Of a DNA stretch of 64,000 nt, positions 27,171 through 36,551 are shown piece by piece. The notes beneath the pieces were generated by a model that worked only from the letters and a program-made list of their open reading frames with translations, did not search any database and was not told the origin of the DNA. The stretch covers positions 74,252-138,251 of the forward strand of contig DAOTNF010000003.1 in assembly GCA_035450685.1 (NCBI GenBank). The letters are read 5' to 3'. This DNA is from Syntrophosphaera sp035450685 (GTDB lineage Bacteria > Cloacimonadota > Cloacimonadia > Cloacimonadales > Cloacimonadaceae). Both the position numbers and the translations under genes were made by a program. Every line of letters begins with the position of its first letter. Within the stretch, counting starts at the first letter, position 1.

Positions 27171-27361
27171 AGATCAAAGTATCAGGGACACAGGGCAAGT
27201 ATCTGCATGAGCTGTTATCAGTTGCGATATACCTATCTGGTCTTCCACCGGCATTCGCAAATCTTCAAAAACGAAAAGGCTCATTGATTAAGCGAGGCAT
27301 TTTCAGCACTTTGTTCTTGACTTTTTTGGAGCTATCCAGAGACTGTAAAAATGCGCAAAAT

Positions 27362-27416
27362 GTTTAGTTTTGCCCTCCGCATGGACAAGCTAAGCATTTG
27401 CGCGGCAGAAACTAAC
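27362..27416 (+). promoter_or_regulatory. Imperfect inverted repeat in the iorA leader
   Basis: GTTTAGTTTTGCC (27362-27374) and GGCAGAAACTAAC (27404-27416) are near-complementary arms around 29 nt, just upstream of the iorA ribosome site AAAGGAG. It could form a leader RNA structure. There is no further support. Confidence 0.3.
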
Positions 27417-27446
27417 TAACATATAAACAAATAAAGGAGCACCATT

Positions 27447-29054
27447 ATGGAAAACATGATGTTACTGGGCGACGAAGCCTTGGCACAGGGCGCTCTGGAC
27501 GCGGGAATCTCTGGATTCTACGGTTATCCGGGCACACCTTCCACCGAGATCATCGAATACGCCCAGCGCAGCAAACAAGCGGAAGCTAACAACGTCCACC
27601 GCACCTGGTCTTCCAATGAAAAGACCGCGCTGGAAACAGCCATCGGAATGAGTTACACCGGAAAACGGGCGCTGGTGACAATGAAACACGTGGGTCTGAA
27701 CGTCGCGGCAGACCCCTTTATGAACTCAGCCTTCACAGGCGCGAACGGCGGCCTGCTGGTTGTGGTCGCGGATGACCCCAGCATGCACTCATCGCAGAAC
27801 GAGCAGGATTCCCGTTTTTACGGCAAGTTTGCCATGATCCCGGTATTGGAGCCTTCCAACCAACAGGAATGCTACGATATGGCCTTTCACGGCTTCGAGC
27901 TTTCAGAAAAATACAAGGTTCCTGTATTGATCCGCCTGACGACCCGCCTTTCGCATTCCCGGGCAGGCGTGAAAACCAGGCAGGCATTGCCGCAGAATCA
28001 GATGAAGAAACCGGATGACCTGTTTCAGTTCATGCTGCTCCCAGCCGTGGCGCGCAAAAAATACAAACACCTGATCGAACTGCAAAAGGACTTCGAACAG
28101 GAATCCAAAAGCAGCCCCTTCAATTCGTGCGACTTTAGCGGAAGCGACAAATCCCTGGGCATTGTGGCCACCGGCCTGGCCTACAACTATCTGCGCGAAG
28201 CGTATCAGGGCAAGCCGATACCCCACCCCGTGGTCAAGATTTGCCAGTATCCCCTGCCTGTTAAGGAATTGCGCGAGCTCTATGACAGTTGCGACAGCCT
28301 GCTGGTGCTGGAAGAGGGCATGCCTCTGGTGGAGGATATGCTCAAAGGCCTGGCGTGGAAAGGCAGCAAACCGATCAAGGGAAGGCTGGACGGCAGCATC
28401 CAGAGGGATGGAGAACTCAATCCCAACAAGGTCGCCCAGGCTTTGGGCCTGCCCGACACCATGGGCCAACCCATCCCTGAAGTGGTCAGCCCCCGTCCGC
28501 CTGCTCTGTGCGTGGGATGCCCCCATGCCGACAGCTTCCTGGCCCTGAGCGAAGCCCTCAAGGAATACGGAAGGGGACACGTTTTCAGCGACATCGGCTG
28601 CTACACCCTTGGCTTCATGCCCCCCTACAACGCCATCAATTCCTGCGTGGACATGGGAGCCAGCATCACCATGGCCAAAGGCGCCTCTGACGCCGGCCTG
28701 TATCCCGCCGTCGCCGTGATCGGTGACTCCACCTTCTCCCACTCTGGTATGACCGGCCTCCTGGATTGTATCTACGAAAACGCCAATGTCGTGATCGTGA
28801 TTTTGGACAACTCCACCACAGGCATGACCGGAGGACAGGACTACACCGCCTTTGGCAAGCTGGAAGATATCTGCGCCGGCCTGGGCGTTGCCAGGGAACA
28901 CATCAGGGTGTTCAAGCCCCTCAAAGCAAACTGGGACGAAATGGTAGCCGTCTATAAGGAAGAACTGGCCTACGAGGGAGTATCTGTGATCATCCCCCGG
29001 CGTGAGTGCGTGCAAACGCTGAAAAAGAAAAACAAAATGGAGATACCATCATGA
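27447..29054 (+). CDS. iorA: Indolepyruvate:ferredoxin oxidoreductase alpha subunit (lacks the ferredoxin domain)
   Basis: 535 residues. The N-terminal pyrimidine-binding domain starts GYPGTPSTEIIEYAQR. The C-terminal TPP-binding domain has the CVGCPHAD segment, GDSTFSHSG and DNSTTGMTGGQ. With IorB it oxidises aryl 2-oxoacids made from aromatic amino acids to acyl-CoA, reducing ferredoxin. Typical IorA continues about 60-90 residues with two 4Fe-4S motifs. Here the chain stops soon after IIPRRECVQTLKK, with no CxxCxxCxxxC. The ribosome site AAAGGAG fits the ATG. It overlaps iorB by ATGA. The substrate is inferred from the family; other 2-oxoacids are possible. Confidence 0.88.
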   Translation: MENMMLLGDEALAQGALDAGISGFYGYPGTPSTEIIEYAQRSKQAEANNVHRTWSSNEKTALETAIGMSYTGKRALVTMKHVGLNVAADPFMNSAFTGANGGLLVVVADDPSMHSSQNEQDSRFYGKFAMIPVLEPSNQQECYDMAFHGFELSEKYKVPVLIRLTTRLSHSRAGVKTRQALPQNQMKKPDDLFQFMLLPAVARKKYKHLIELQKDFEQESKSSPFNSCDFSGSDKSLGIVATGLAYNYLREAYQGKPIPHPVVKICQYPLPVKELRELYDSCDSLLVLEEGMPLVEDMLKGLAWKGSKPIKGRLDGSIQRDGELNPNKVAQALGLPDTMGQPIPEVVSPRPPALCVGCPHADSFLALSEALKEYGRGHVFSDIGCYTLGFMPPYNAINSCVDMGASITMAKGASDAGLYPAVAVIGDSTFSHSGMTGLLDCIYENANVVIVILDNSTTGMTGGQDYTAFGKLEDICAGLGVAREHIRVFKPLKANWDEMVAVYKEELAYEGVSVIIPRRECVQTLKKKNKMEIPS

Positions 29055-29617
29055 AGAAAGATATAATCCTGGGTGGCGTGGGCGGACAAGGCATCCTGAC
29101 CATCGCGACGATTATTGGCACGGCGGCCCTCAAACGCGGCTGGAATCTCAAGCAGGCCGAGGTGCACGGCATGAGCCAGCGGGGCGGGGACGTGCAGTCC
29201 CATTTGCGCCTTTCCGACAGCCCGATTTGGAGCGACCTGATCCCCTTTGGCCAGGCGGACATGATCCTGGCAGTGGAACCTATGGAAGCTTTGCGCTATC
29301 TGCCATATCTGGCTTCCGACGGTTGGCTGATCGCGAACAAAACCCCTTTCAAGAACATCCCCGCCTATCCCGATGAGGAAAAGATCTACGCTGAGATAAA
29401 GAAGTATGCCAACCATGTGTTGATTGACGCGGACGCCATCGCCAAAGAGGTGAAGGCCAACCGGGCCATGAACATCGTTGTCCTGGGCGCGGCGATCAAG
29501 CATCTGGGCTTCACCGCGCAAGAGATCGAAGAAGCAATCAAAACCATCTTTGCCAGTAAAGGTGAACTGATCATCGAAGCAAACCTGCGAGCCCTGAAGG
29601 CTGGCATCGAAGCATAA
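29051..29617 (+). CDS. iorB: Indolepyruvate:ferredoxin oxidoreductase beta subunit
   Basis: 188 residues from the ATG overlapping the iorA stop codon. It is the gamma-type domain of 2-oxoacid oxidoreductases: GGVGGQGILTIATIIG at the start, then KQAEVHGMSQRGGDVQSHLR, the residues that bind CoA and contact the alpha subunit. Together with IorA it forms the complex used in amino-acid fermentation. A hairpin follows directly, so iorAB is a two-gene unit. Confidence 0.92.
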   Translation: MKKDIILGGVGGQGILTIATIIGTAALKRGWNLKQAEVHGMSQRGGDVQSHLRLSDSPIWSDLIPFGQADMILAVEPMEALRYLPYLASDGWLIANKTPFKNIPAYPDEEKIYAEIKKYANHVLIDADAIAKEVKANRAMNIVVLGAAIKHLGFTAQEIEEAIKTIFASKGELIIEANLRALKAGIEA

Positions 29618-29625
29618 ACAAATAT

Positions 29626-29652
29626 GGGAGCGCCTCTTAAAGGGGCGCTCCC
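29626..29652 (+). terminator. Terminator hairpin after iorB
   Basis: GGGAGCGCC and GGCGCTCCC form a 9-bp perfect GC-rich stem 9 bp after the stop codon. The following T-run is weak (CCACTCTTT). Confidence 0.65.
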
Positions 29653-29762
29653 CCACTCTTTGCCAGAGATCTGAAGATAGATACGAATGGAACCAAACGG
29701 GAAACACGCAAGATAGTGCTGATACATTAGGTTTGCAGGCAAGTGGACAGAGTGATTTGATA

Positions 29763-31124
29763 ATGACAGACGAACTGATAGTATTTAGTGTTTTCGAGAT
29801 TACCAGCCACCTCAAGCAGGTCATCGAAACGCAGATAGAGCCTCTGTATATCAGGGGCGAGGTCAGCAACTACACCCGGCACAGCTCTGGGCACCTCTAT
29901 TTCAATCTCAAGGACGACAACTCCACCTTGCGCTGCACCTTTTTCCGTTACGCCAACCTGACACTGGATTTTGAGCCGGAAAACGGGATGGAGGTTATCT
30001 GCTTTGGGAAACTGACCGTGTATGAAAAAGGCGGCACCTACAGCCTGAACGTGCAATCCATGAGCCTGGCAGGAAAGGGAGAGCTAGCCCTTCGCTTTGA
30101 GCTTCTGAAGAAGAAACTGCAGGAGGAAGGCCTTTTCGACCCAGCAGCCAAACAAGCCCTTCCCCGTTACCCGAGGAGAATCGGGATCGTTACTTCTCCC
30201 ACCGGAGCCGCTTTGCAGGATATCCGCAATGTACTCACAAGGCGTTTCCCCGTGGAGGTTGACGTTTTCCCAGCCCAAGTTCAGGGAACTGGCGCTCCCG
30301 CTCAGCTTATAGCGGGCATAAAATACTTCAACAGGGCCAAGGATGTTGATCTGATCATCCTCACCAGGGGAGGTGGCTCGCAGGAAGACCTCTTTTGCTT
30401 CAATGATGAAAAGCTTGCCCGGGAAATTTTCGCCTCCCGGCTGCCTGTAATCTCGGCCGTTGGACACGAGATAGATTTTACCATTGCAGACTTTGTGGCT
30501 GACCTGCGCGCGCCCACTCCATCCGCCGCCGCCGAGATAGCTGTCCCCGACAAGGCTGACCTGCTGGCTTACCTGGCTTCGCTTGAGTCGCGCATGAAGA
30601 TTATGGCCTCCAGCAATGTTGACCGCTGCAGGAGCGTATTAAGTGAAAGCAAATTGGCCTTTGCCCGCTTGAATCCTGAAAGATTATGGCTTAGCATGAA
30701 TCAGAGGGTGGATATGGCGAATCTGGCGCTGCTCCAGATACAGTCATCCCTGAAAAGCAGGCTGCATCAGTTGGAATTGCGAAAAAGCATGGCGGAGAAC
30801 AAGCTGAAAAGCCACCATGCTCAATACAAGCTCATAACAAGCCAACGCCTGAAAGAGATGCAAATGTCCCTGAGATACGCCATCTCCCTGGCAATGCTTG
30901 AAAACAAAAACCACCTTGAACAGCTGAGATTACGCCTGGAAGGCTATTCCCCGCATAGATTTCTCGACCGGGGCTGCTGCTTTGTCTCCAAGGATGGTAA
31001 ACCCGTTTCCTCAATTGAGCAAATAAGTCCTGAAGACATGCTTAAGCTGCTGTTCAAAGACGGTTCTTCGGATGTTAAAGTAACAAATGTCCATCCCCGT
31101 GGTCTTGCTGATGATGAGAAATAG
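29763..31124 (+). CDS. xseA: Exodeoxyribonuclease VII large subunit
   Basis: About 453 residues. The N-terminal OB domain (IRGEVSNYTRHSSGHLYFNLKD) is followed by the catalytic domain with YPRRIGIVTSPTGAALQDI, ILTRGGGSQEDL and SAVGHEIDFTIADFVADLRAPTPSAAAE, then a long coiled coil and a short C-terminal barrel. With XseB it degrades single-stranded DNA from both ends. No xseB is visible here. I start at the ATG at 29763; the TTG at 29733 lacks a ribosome site at usable distance. It overlaps the next gene by 14 bp. Confidence 0.94.
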   Translation: MTDELIVFSVFEITSHLKQVIETQIEPLYIRGEVSNYTRHSSGHLYFNLKDDNSTLRCTFFRYANLTLDFEPENGMEVICFGKLTVYEKGGTYSLNVQSMSLAGKGELALRFELLKKKLQEEGLFDPAAKQALPRYPRRIGIVTSPTGAALQDIRNVLTRRFPVEVDVFPAQVQGTGAPAQLIAGIKYFNRAKDVDLIILTRGGGSQEDLFCFNDEKLAREIFASRLPVISAVGHEIDFTIADFVADLRAPTPSAAAEIAVPDKADLLAYLASLESRMKIMASSNVDRCRSVLSESKLAFARLNPERLWLSMNQRVDMANLALLQIQSSLKSRLHQLELRKSMAENKLKSHHAQYKLITSQRLKEMQMSLRYAISLAMLENKNHLEQLRLRLEGYSPHRFLDRGCCFVSKDGKPVSSIEQISPEDMLKLLFKDGSSDVKVTNVHPRGLADDEK

Positions 31125-32574
31125 TATCAGACTCCTTTTGCTGATTGTGGTTTGTCTCAGTTTTTCCTGTCTGCTTCAGGCAGAGATCAGGGCAATTTGG
31201 GTTCTTCCCTGGAGCACGAATACGCCTCAGAAGATAGACAAGTTCATCGCCGATGCTGTTTCCGCGCGGCAAACCGATGTCATGTTAGAAGTGCGTTATC
31301 GCTCGGACGCGCTTTACCAGACCAACAGGACTCCCAACCCCTATCCCAATCCGGAACCTCCAAGCTATATCCTGAATGGTTCGGACTTCGACCCTTTGGC
31401 CTACGCTCTGGAGGAAGCCCATAAAAATAACCTGCGCTTGCATGCCTGGATTGTGGTTTTCAACGCTACTCCCACGGACTCGCTCAGAATCCGGCAAAAC
31501 TATATCTACACCCAGCATCCGGACTGGATAACCTACGACAGCAAAAACAAACGCCAGCGATCTACCTCTCAATTTGGCTATTTCATCGATCCCGGCATAC
31601 CCCAGGTGCAGGATTACTTGCTGAATGTGATCGGTGACATCGTTTGCGGATATCCGGAACTTGATGGGGTTCATCTGGATTACATCAGGTATCCGGAAGC
31701 CGATCTGGGCTATCATCCAATATCTGTGCAACGTTACCAGGAAGAAGCGGCTCATTCCTCCATGAGCTTCAACCAGTGGAGACAGCTTCAGGTTACAAGC
31801 TTTGTGCAGCGCACCAGAGACTTGTTGGATACCCTGGCTCCCAATATCATCCTGAGCGCAGCAGTCATGGCGAATTACACCAATGCCATAAACCTTTACG
31901 CCCAGGACTGGCTGGACTGGCTGCAACGGGGTTACATCGATTACGCGTTCCCCATGGCTTACAGCCTCGACAGAGGCGAGTTTGACAGACAGCTGAGGCA
32001 GATGGAAGCCATGCATCTGAATGACCGGATTGTGGTTGGGCTGCGCGCCTGGAAAAATGGGAACAAATCTCTTTTACCGGGCAAAGACAACTCTTCTTAC
32101 AACATAAACGAACTCGCATCCCGCATCGAAAAAGTCAGGTCAAAAGGCTTTGGCGGAATCTCCCTGTTCAGTTATGATGGTTTGTCCATAGACCGGGCGC
32201 TGGATGTTCTGGCTGACATCTCATTCGCCGACCAGGCTGTCGCAAGTCTCGACAACGAACTGTTGCGTTCAACCGCGGTGGAACTTGATTCTAATGGAGA
32301 AGATATCAGGATTTCGGGAGTCAACCATGGATACCGATTGTATCCCAAGGTGAGAGAATCAGGCACATGGATCCTGGAGCTTCGTGACGCTTCGCTAAAC
32401 ACAATCTATACCCGGGAGTCGTTATATCAACAAGGGGTGAATTCTGACCATTGGAATGGGATTATGTCAAACGGAGAGCTGATCGCTCCGGGGCTTTACG
32501 CCGCCAGCCTCCATAGCAGGCAAGACAGGTTTGAGATTTTGACTCCCGTGACTATCGAGGAGCTTTCCAATTGA
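31111..32574 (+). CDS. GHL10-type glycoside hydrolase-like secreted protein
   Basis: 487 residues. The signal peptide ends at about LLQA, then EIRAIWVLPW opens a TIM-barrel of the glycosyl-hydrolase-like 10 (DUF187/YngK) family. Landmarks are VMLEVRYRSDA, LHAWIVVFN, the GVHLDYIRYP block with likely acidic catalytic residues, and YAFPMAYSLDRG. The last roughly 90 residues (WNGIMSNGELIAPGLYAASL) look like a FlgD-type Ig domain that may attach the protein at the surface. Its position before a flippase and two glycosyltransferases suggests it trims an exported glycan. The start could be 31111 or 31114. Confidence 0.82.
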   Translation: MMRNSIRLLLLIVVCLSFSCLLQAEIRAIWVLPWSTNTPQKIDKFIADAVSARQTDVMLEVRYRSDALYQTNRTPNPYPNPEPPSYILNGSDFDPLAYALEEAHKNNLRLHAWIVVFNATPTDSLRIRQNYIYTQHPDWITYDSKNKRQRSTSQFGYFIDPGIPQVQDYLLNVIGDIVCGYPELDGVHLDYIRYPEADLGYHPISVQRYQEEAAHSSMSFNQWRQLQVTSFVQRTRDLLDTLAPNIILSAAVMANYTNAINLYAQDWLDWLQRGYIDYAFPMAYSLDRGEFDRQLRQMEAMHLNDRIVVGLRAWKNGNKSLLPGKDNSSYNINELASRIEKVRSKGFGGISLFSYDGLSIDRALDVLADISFADQAVASLDNELLRSTAVELDSNGEDIRISGVNHGYRLYPKVRESGTWILELRDASLNTIYTRESLYQQGVNSDHWNGIMSNGELIAPGLYAASLHSRQDRFEILTPVTIEELSN

Positions 32575-34034
32575 GCTACCAGCGCAGCAAACAAGCCGGG
32601 ATTCTCACCACCGCCGAGTTCATCCGCTTTGGATTCAAGTCTTTGGTCGGTGTGATCCTGGCCCGCATTTTAACCCCCGCAGACCTGGGTTCGTACCGGC
32701 AGCTCTTTCTTATCTACACAACCTTTTCCACCCTCCTGCTGCTGGGAATACCACAGAGCGTGATGGTCTTGCTGCCCAAGCTCCGCCACATCGACTCCAA
32801 GCGCGAATACATAAGCAAAGTAGTAAACCTGATCACGATCCTGGCTTTTGTCTTTAGCTTGGGGATATTTGCTTTCAGGCATCTGATCGCCGACAAATTC
32901 CACAATCCCGGCATGAGCCAATTGCTGGTGCTTTTTGCGGTTTATCCCCTGTTCATGTTTATCACCCAGATCTATTCAACACTGATGCTGGGTCTCAAGC
33001 AACCACAGAAAACAGCCTGGTTCACCATCTTCAGCGTTGTCACGGATACAGTTCTGATCCTGGGTCTGGCCATCCTGACAAAGAACCTCGCTTATACCGT
33101 TTTGGGAGTGATGCTTTCCGCTTTATTGCAGTGGGGCTTCGCCCATTACCATCTTGTCTATTACAGGACCAAGGTGGGTTTTGATGTGGAGTTTCTGCGC
33201 GACCTGCTCCAATACTCCCTCCCCCTGGGGCTTTCATCCATCATAGGAATGCTGTCTATCCAACTGGACAAGTTCGTCATTTCCGGATTCTTCCGTCCTG
33301 CCGATTTTGCTGTCTTTTCGATTGGTGCCATGGAACTGCCTTTCGTCTCCATCCTTTCCAATTCCGTAAATTCTGTCCTGCTGCCCCATATAAGTTCCGA
33401 TACTGACACCTTGGCAACCACCTATCGGGCTGCGGTGCGGAAAAATGCCCTTATTGTTTTGCCTTTGTGCGTCATTTTCTTTATCCTGGCCAAGCCATTG
33501 ATCACTCTTTTATACACCAGCCAATATGAGGCATCCGTTCCAATTTTCAGAGTATATCTGCTGATTCTCCCTTTGCGCATAGCAACTTTCGGCATCATAT
33601 TCATGGCTTTGGGAAAAACCAGATATGTGATGTATAATGCGATCCTGACCCTCCTGCTCAACCTGGTTCTGAACCTCATCCTGGTCAGGCAGATAGGCAT
33701 GATCGGCGCAGCCCTGGCAACTGTTTTGGTGACTTGGATCTCAGCAGGTGGGTATCTTTATTGGATCAGAAACAAACTGGGGTTTTCCCTGGCAGCCCTG
33801 TTCCCATGCGCGGCGATTTTGCGAACGGCTTTGGCAGTGGTTATTGCCGGGGCGTTTGCCTATTTCACTGTCAGGGCGAACCCGGGGTATCTGTTCTCTG
33901 CCTTGGGATTACTTGTCTTTTTCATCGCTTATGTGGTTTTCGGATACCTGCTGAAGGCCATATTGCCCTATGATTTTCAACTGCTTAAAGAACTGTTCCT
34001 CAATGCTCTGCGCAAGAACAAGACAATTGCTTAG
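32571..34034 (+). CDS. Polysaccharide flippase (Wzx/MATE-like, PST family)
   Basis: 487 residues with about 12-14 hydrophobic helices spread along the whole length and short loops. The opening LTTAEFIRFGFKSLVGVILARILTPADLG is typical of O-antigen/exopolysaccharide flippases, which move lipid-linked oligosaccharides across the inner membrane. The start is TTG overlapping the previous stop codon (TTGA), implying translational coupling. The next gene begins one base after its stop codon. The transported glycan is unknown. Confidence 0.85.
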   Translation: MSYQRSKQAGILTTAEFIRFGFKSLVGVILARILTPADLGSYRQLFLIYTTFSTLLLLGIPQSVMVLLPKLRHIDSKREYISKVVNLITILAFVFSLGIFAFRHLIADKFHNPGMSQLLVLFAVYPLFMFITQIYSTLMLGLKQPQKTAWFTIFSVVTDTVLILGLAILTKNLAYTVLGVMLSALLQWGFAHYHLVYYRTKVGFDVEFLRDLLQYSLPLGLSSIIGMLSIQLDKFVISGFFRPADFAVFSIGAMELPFVSILSNSVNSVLLPHISSDTDTLATTYRAAVRKNALIVLPLCVIFFILAKPLITLLYTSQYEASVPIFRVYLLILPLRIATFGIIFMALGKTRYVMYNAILTLLLNLVLNLILVRQIGMIGAALATVLVTWISAGGYLYWIRNKLGFSLAALFPCAAILRTALAVVIAGAFAYFTVRANPGYLFSALGLLVFFIAYVVFGYLLKAILPYDFQLLKELFLNALRKNKTIA

Positions 34035-34035
34035 A

Positions 34036-35376
34036 ATGGATACTTTCCCTTTGGCCAAACCGAATCCCGGAAAGATATTGTATATCTCATATCATTTCCC
34101 CCCTCTGGGCGGCATTGCCTCCATCCGTGCTCAAAAGAATGTGGTCTATCTGCACAAAGCTGGCTATGACATTCAGGTTCTGACAGTTTCTCCTTTTCTG
34201 ATCAAATATCAGAAAGACCCCTTGCTTTTGGCAGGAATACCGGTGTCCATCAAAGTCCATCGCGCATTTTGTCCCGATGTAAACTGGATATTCAAGGTTC
34301 TGTATGGGTTAAAGTGCCCACGCTTGGTCACCTTTCTGCGCCAGAACCTTTTTATTCCCGATCCAGAAGTGCTGTGGCTTCCCTTTGCCAAGGCCTCTTT
34401 GAGGCGACTGCTGCGAGGACAGGTGCCTTTCTCCGCAGCGGTAGTATCCTCCGGCCCGCCTTCTTCCCTGTTTCTTGGCCTGTATTTGAAACGCAGGTAT
34501 CAGATACCCTTTATCATCGACTTTCGCGATGAATGGACCAACAATCCCGAACGCCTGAACATCAAGTTCCCCCGCAGAACCCAAAAGCTCGAAATGAAGC
34601 AGGAACTCAAAGTTCTAACAGAGTGTTCGGGAGTGGCTTACCTTACCGAAGCCATGCAAGGCAACTTCCAGTCCAGATATCCCTTCCTCACGGAAGTCCC
34701 CTCGGCCATCCTTCCTAATGGCTTTGATCCGTCGGACTTTTCCAGTTTGTCTTCCAAAAAGAAGGACGACGCCTTTCATCTGGCATATTTTGGCAGCTTT
34801 TATGACCGCCGCCAGCCCGACTCGCTGTGGTCTGCAATCTCTTCGCTGCTGAAGTCAGGGGCGATTCCGCCCCATAAGATTCGCGTGGATATCTTTGGCA
34901 AGAACACAAAATCCTTTGTTTTGGGGAAATTCCAATCCGACCAGAGCATCAGAAACATTGTCAACTTTCATGGCTTTGTCTCACAAAAACAGGCCTTGAG
35001 CGAAATGCTTGCCGCGGATGCCCTGCTACTCTACATCCCCTCGGGTCAAAACACCGATTCCGTCTTTACCGGAAAGATCTTTGAATATCTTGGTTCGGGC
35101 AAGCCGATATTGGCCATTGTGCCCCCGCAGGGAATAGCCGCCCAAACTGTCTTGCGTGCAAAAACAGGCTTGGTGGCTGACTACATGGATATCTCGGGCA
35201 TCGCTGCCAACCTGAAAAAGCTCTATGATATGTGGGAAACAGACACTCTGAAGGAACTTGCCCCGGATACAGACTATGTGGCCACCTTCACCAGGGAGAA
35301 ACTTGCTGCCAAACTTGCAGGACTGATCTATCGGGTCGTTTCAGGCAAATCTACTGACGCGGAAGTCCCGCAATGA
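34036..35376 (+). CDS. Glycosyltransferase (GT4-like)
   Basis: 446 residues from the ATG at 34036, one base after the flippase stop codon. An in-frame ATG at 33970 would overlap it. Residues KILYISYHFPPLGGIASIRAQ start the GT-B fold, and FIIDFRDEWTNNP is typical of the family. The C-terminal half has LAYFGSFYDRRQP, then FHGFVSQKQALSEMLAADALLL and GKIFEYLGSGKPILAIVPP, the sugar-nucleotide site. It probably adds a sugar to the glycan exported by the flippase. Donor and acceptor are unknown. Confidence 0.85.
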   Translation: MDTFPLAKPNPGKILYISYHFPPLGGIASIRAQKNVVYLHKAGYDIQVLTVSPFLIKYQKDPLLLAGIPVSIKVHRAFCPDVNWIFKVLYGLKCPRLVTFLRQNLFIPDPEVLWLPFAKASLRRLLRGQVPFSAAVVSSGPPSSLFLGLYLKRRYQIPFIIDFRDEWTNNPERLNIKFPRRTQKLEMKQELKVLTECSGVAYLTEAMQGNFQSRYPFLTEVPSAILPNGFDPSDFSSLSSKKKDDAFHLAYFGSFYDRRQPDSLWSAISSLLKSGAIPPHKIRVDIFGKNTKSFVLGKFQSDQSIRNIVNFHGFVSQKQALSEMLAADALLLYIPSGQNTDSVFTGKIFEYLGSGKPILAIVPPQGIAAQTVLRAKTGLVADYMDISGIAANLKKLYDMWETDTLKELAPDTDYVATFTREKLAAKLAGLIYRVVSGKSTDAEVPQ

Positions 35377-36551
35377 TAAAAGTCCTGATGCTTCCCTCCT
35401 GGTACCGCTATAAGCGGAATCCCTCCGCTGGGATTTTTATCCTCAGTCAGGCCACAGCCCTTGCCAGAACAGGAGAAGCGGATGTCACCCTCCTCAACTG
35501 GGGACAGAACCAGTTCCAGCTAAGGATTCGCGATCCCTTGCACTCCCTGGGCGCACTGAAGGGACGCGTTTTCTCCAGACGGGACACCCGGATATTGGAG
35601 TCTGGACTCACCGAACTGTGTATCCCCCACCTCACCTGGACAAGCCGTTTTCTGAAGGGTAACATCGAGAGACTGGCGAACAAGGTCAATCTCGACTTCA
35701 CGCCTGATATTATTCATGCCCATGTCGCTTTCCCTGCAGGCTATCTGGCCATGCTGCTTTCCCAAAAGCTGGGAGTGCCCTATGTCATCACGGAGCACAG
35801 CGGCCCTTTCCCTTTCCCGGAGTTTGTAAGTTCCCGGGGCGTCTCCCCCTTGGTCTTCGAGCCGCTGCGCGAGGCGGCTCAAATAGTTTCAGTGAGCAAT
35901 TTTCTCCGGCAGGAGATCAAAAGCAAAACCGGCTTGGATTCCCTTGTCATCCCTAATTCTCTTGATACCAGTTTGTTCCAGCCTGGCAACCCCGCCTCTT
36001 CAGATGGTAAGTTCAGGCTATTTTGCCTCTCCGGTTTGAATGTGGAAAAGGGCGCCACCGACCTTCTGCAAGCCTTGAAGATCGCCTTACAAATGAATAT
36101 AGATTTTCATCTCAACTGGGGTGGGCAGGGCAAGCTGCAGAAAGATATGCCGCGCCTGCTGGAACAATACGGACTGGAAGGCAGGGTAACGCTTTTAGGT
36201 GGGCTGAAACCCGAAAGTACTGTCAGCTACTATCAAGGCTGCGATTGCTTTGTGATGCCGAGCCGCCTGGAATCGTTTAGCATGGTGGTTTTGGAGGCAA
36301 TGGCTTGCGGAAAGCCCATCATCGCTACCAATTGCGGCGGGCCACGGGACCTGCTCTGTAATGAGTGCGGCATCCTGGTGCCAAAGCAGAATCCCCTCGC
36401 TCTGGCCAAGGCGATATCGCGTATGAGCCAGAAATATAGCGAGTATTCGCAAGAAAAGATCAGGCAACGATGTTTGGAAAACTATTCCCACGAGCTTGTC
36501 GGCAAATGCCTTATCGATCTTTACTTTCAGTTATTAAGGCGCTTGCCGTAG
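35373..36551 (+). CDS. Glycosyltransferase family 4
   Basis: 392 residues, overlapping the previous gene by ATGA. The N-terminal half has SAGIFILSQATAL and DIIHAHVAFPAGYLA. The C-terminal half has GGLKPESTVSYYQGCDCFVMPSRLESFSMVVLEAMACGKPII, including the E-x7-E retaining motif ESFSMVVLE. It transfers a sugar from a nucleotide donor with retention, probably in the same surface-glycan pathway. The stop codon TAG and following bases lie inside a family A repeat, so the C-terminus may have been set by repeat insertion. Confidence 0.88.
   Translation: MIKVLMLPSWYRYKRNPSAGIFILSQATALARTGEADVTLLNWGQNQFQLRIRDPLHSLGALKGRVFSRRDTRILESGLTELCIPHLTWTSRFLKGNIERLANKVNLDFTPDIIHAHVAFPAGYLAMLLSQKLGVPYVITEHSGPFPFPEFVSSRGVSPLVFEPLREAAQIVSVSNFLRQEIKSKTGLDSLVIPNSLDTSLFQPGNPASSDGKFRLFCLSGLNVEKGATDLLQALKIALQMNIDFHLNWGGQGKLQKDMPRLLEQYGLEGRVTLLGGLKPESTVSYYQGCDCFVMPSRLESFSMVVLEAMACGKPIIATNCGGPRDLLCNECGILVPKQNPLALAKAISRMSQKYSEYSQEKIRQRCLENYSHELVGKCLIDLYFQLLRRLP

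Larger units (their letters stand above)
26211..27446. other. 1.2-kb gene-free region dense in repeats
   Basis: It lies between the divergent starts of the beta-helix gene and iorA. In order it holds an inverted family B copy, a family A copy, a partial B-like stretch (about 26833-26890, GTGTCATCACGAGGGGATGG), another B copy and a family C copy. The frames here (for example 26734-27042 and 27155-27367) are repeat-derived or lack support. The last 85 bp before iorA holds an imperfect inverted repeat. Confidence 0.6.

Noticed and set aside
27903..29015. 370-codon minus-strand frame opposite iorA
   Set aside because: It mirrors the high-GC third positions of iorA, has no ribosome site and no recognisable domain.
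31285..32016. 243-codon minus-strand frame opposite the GHL10 gene
   Set aside because: Shadow of a well supported gene on the other strand.
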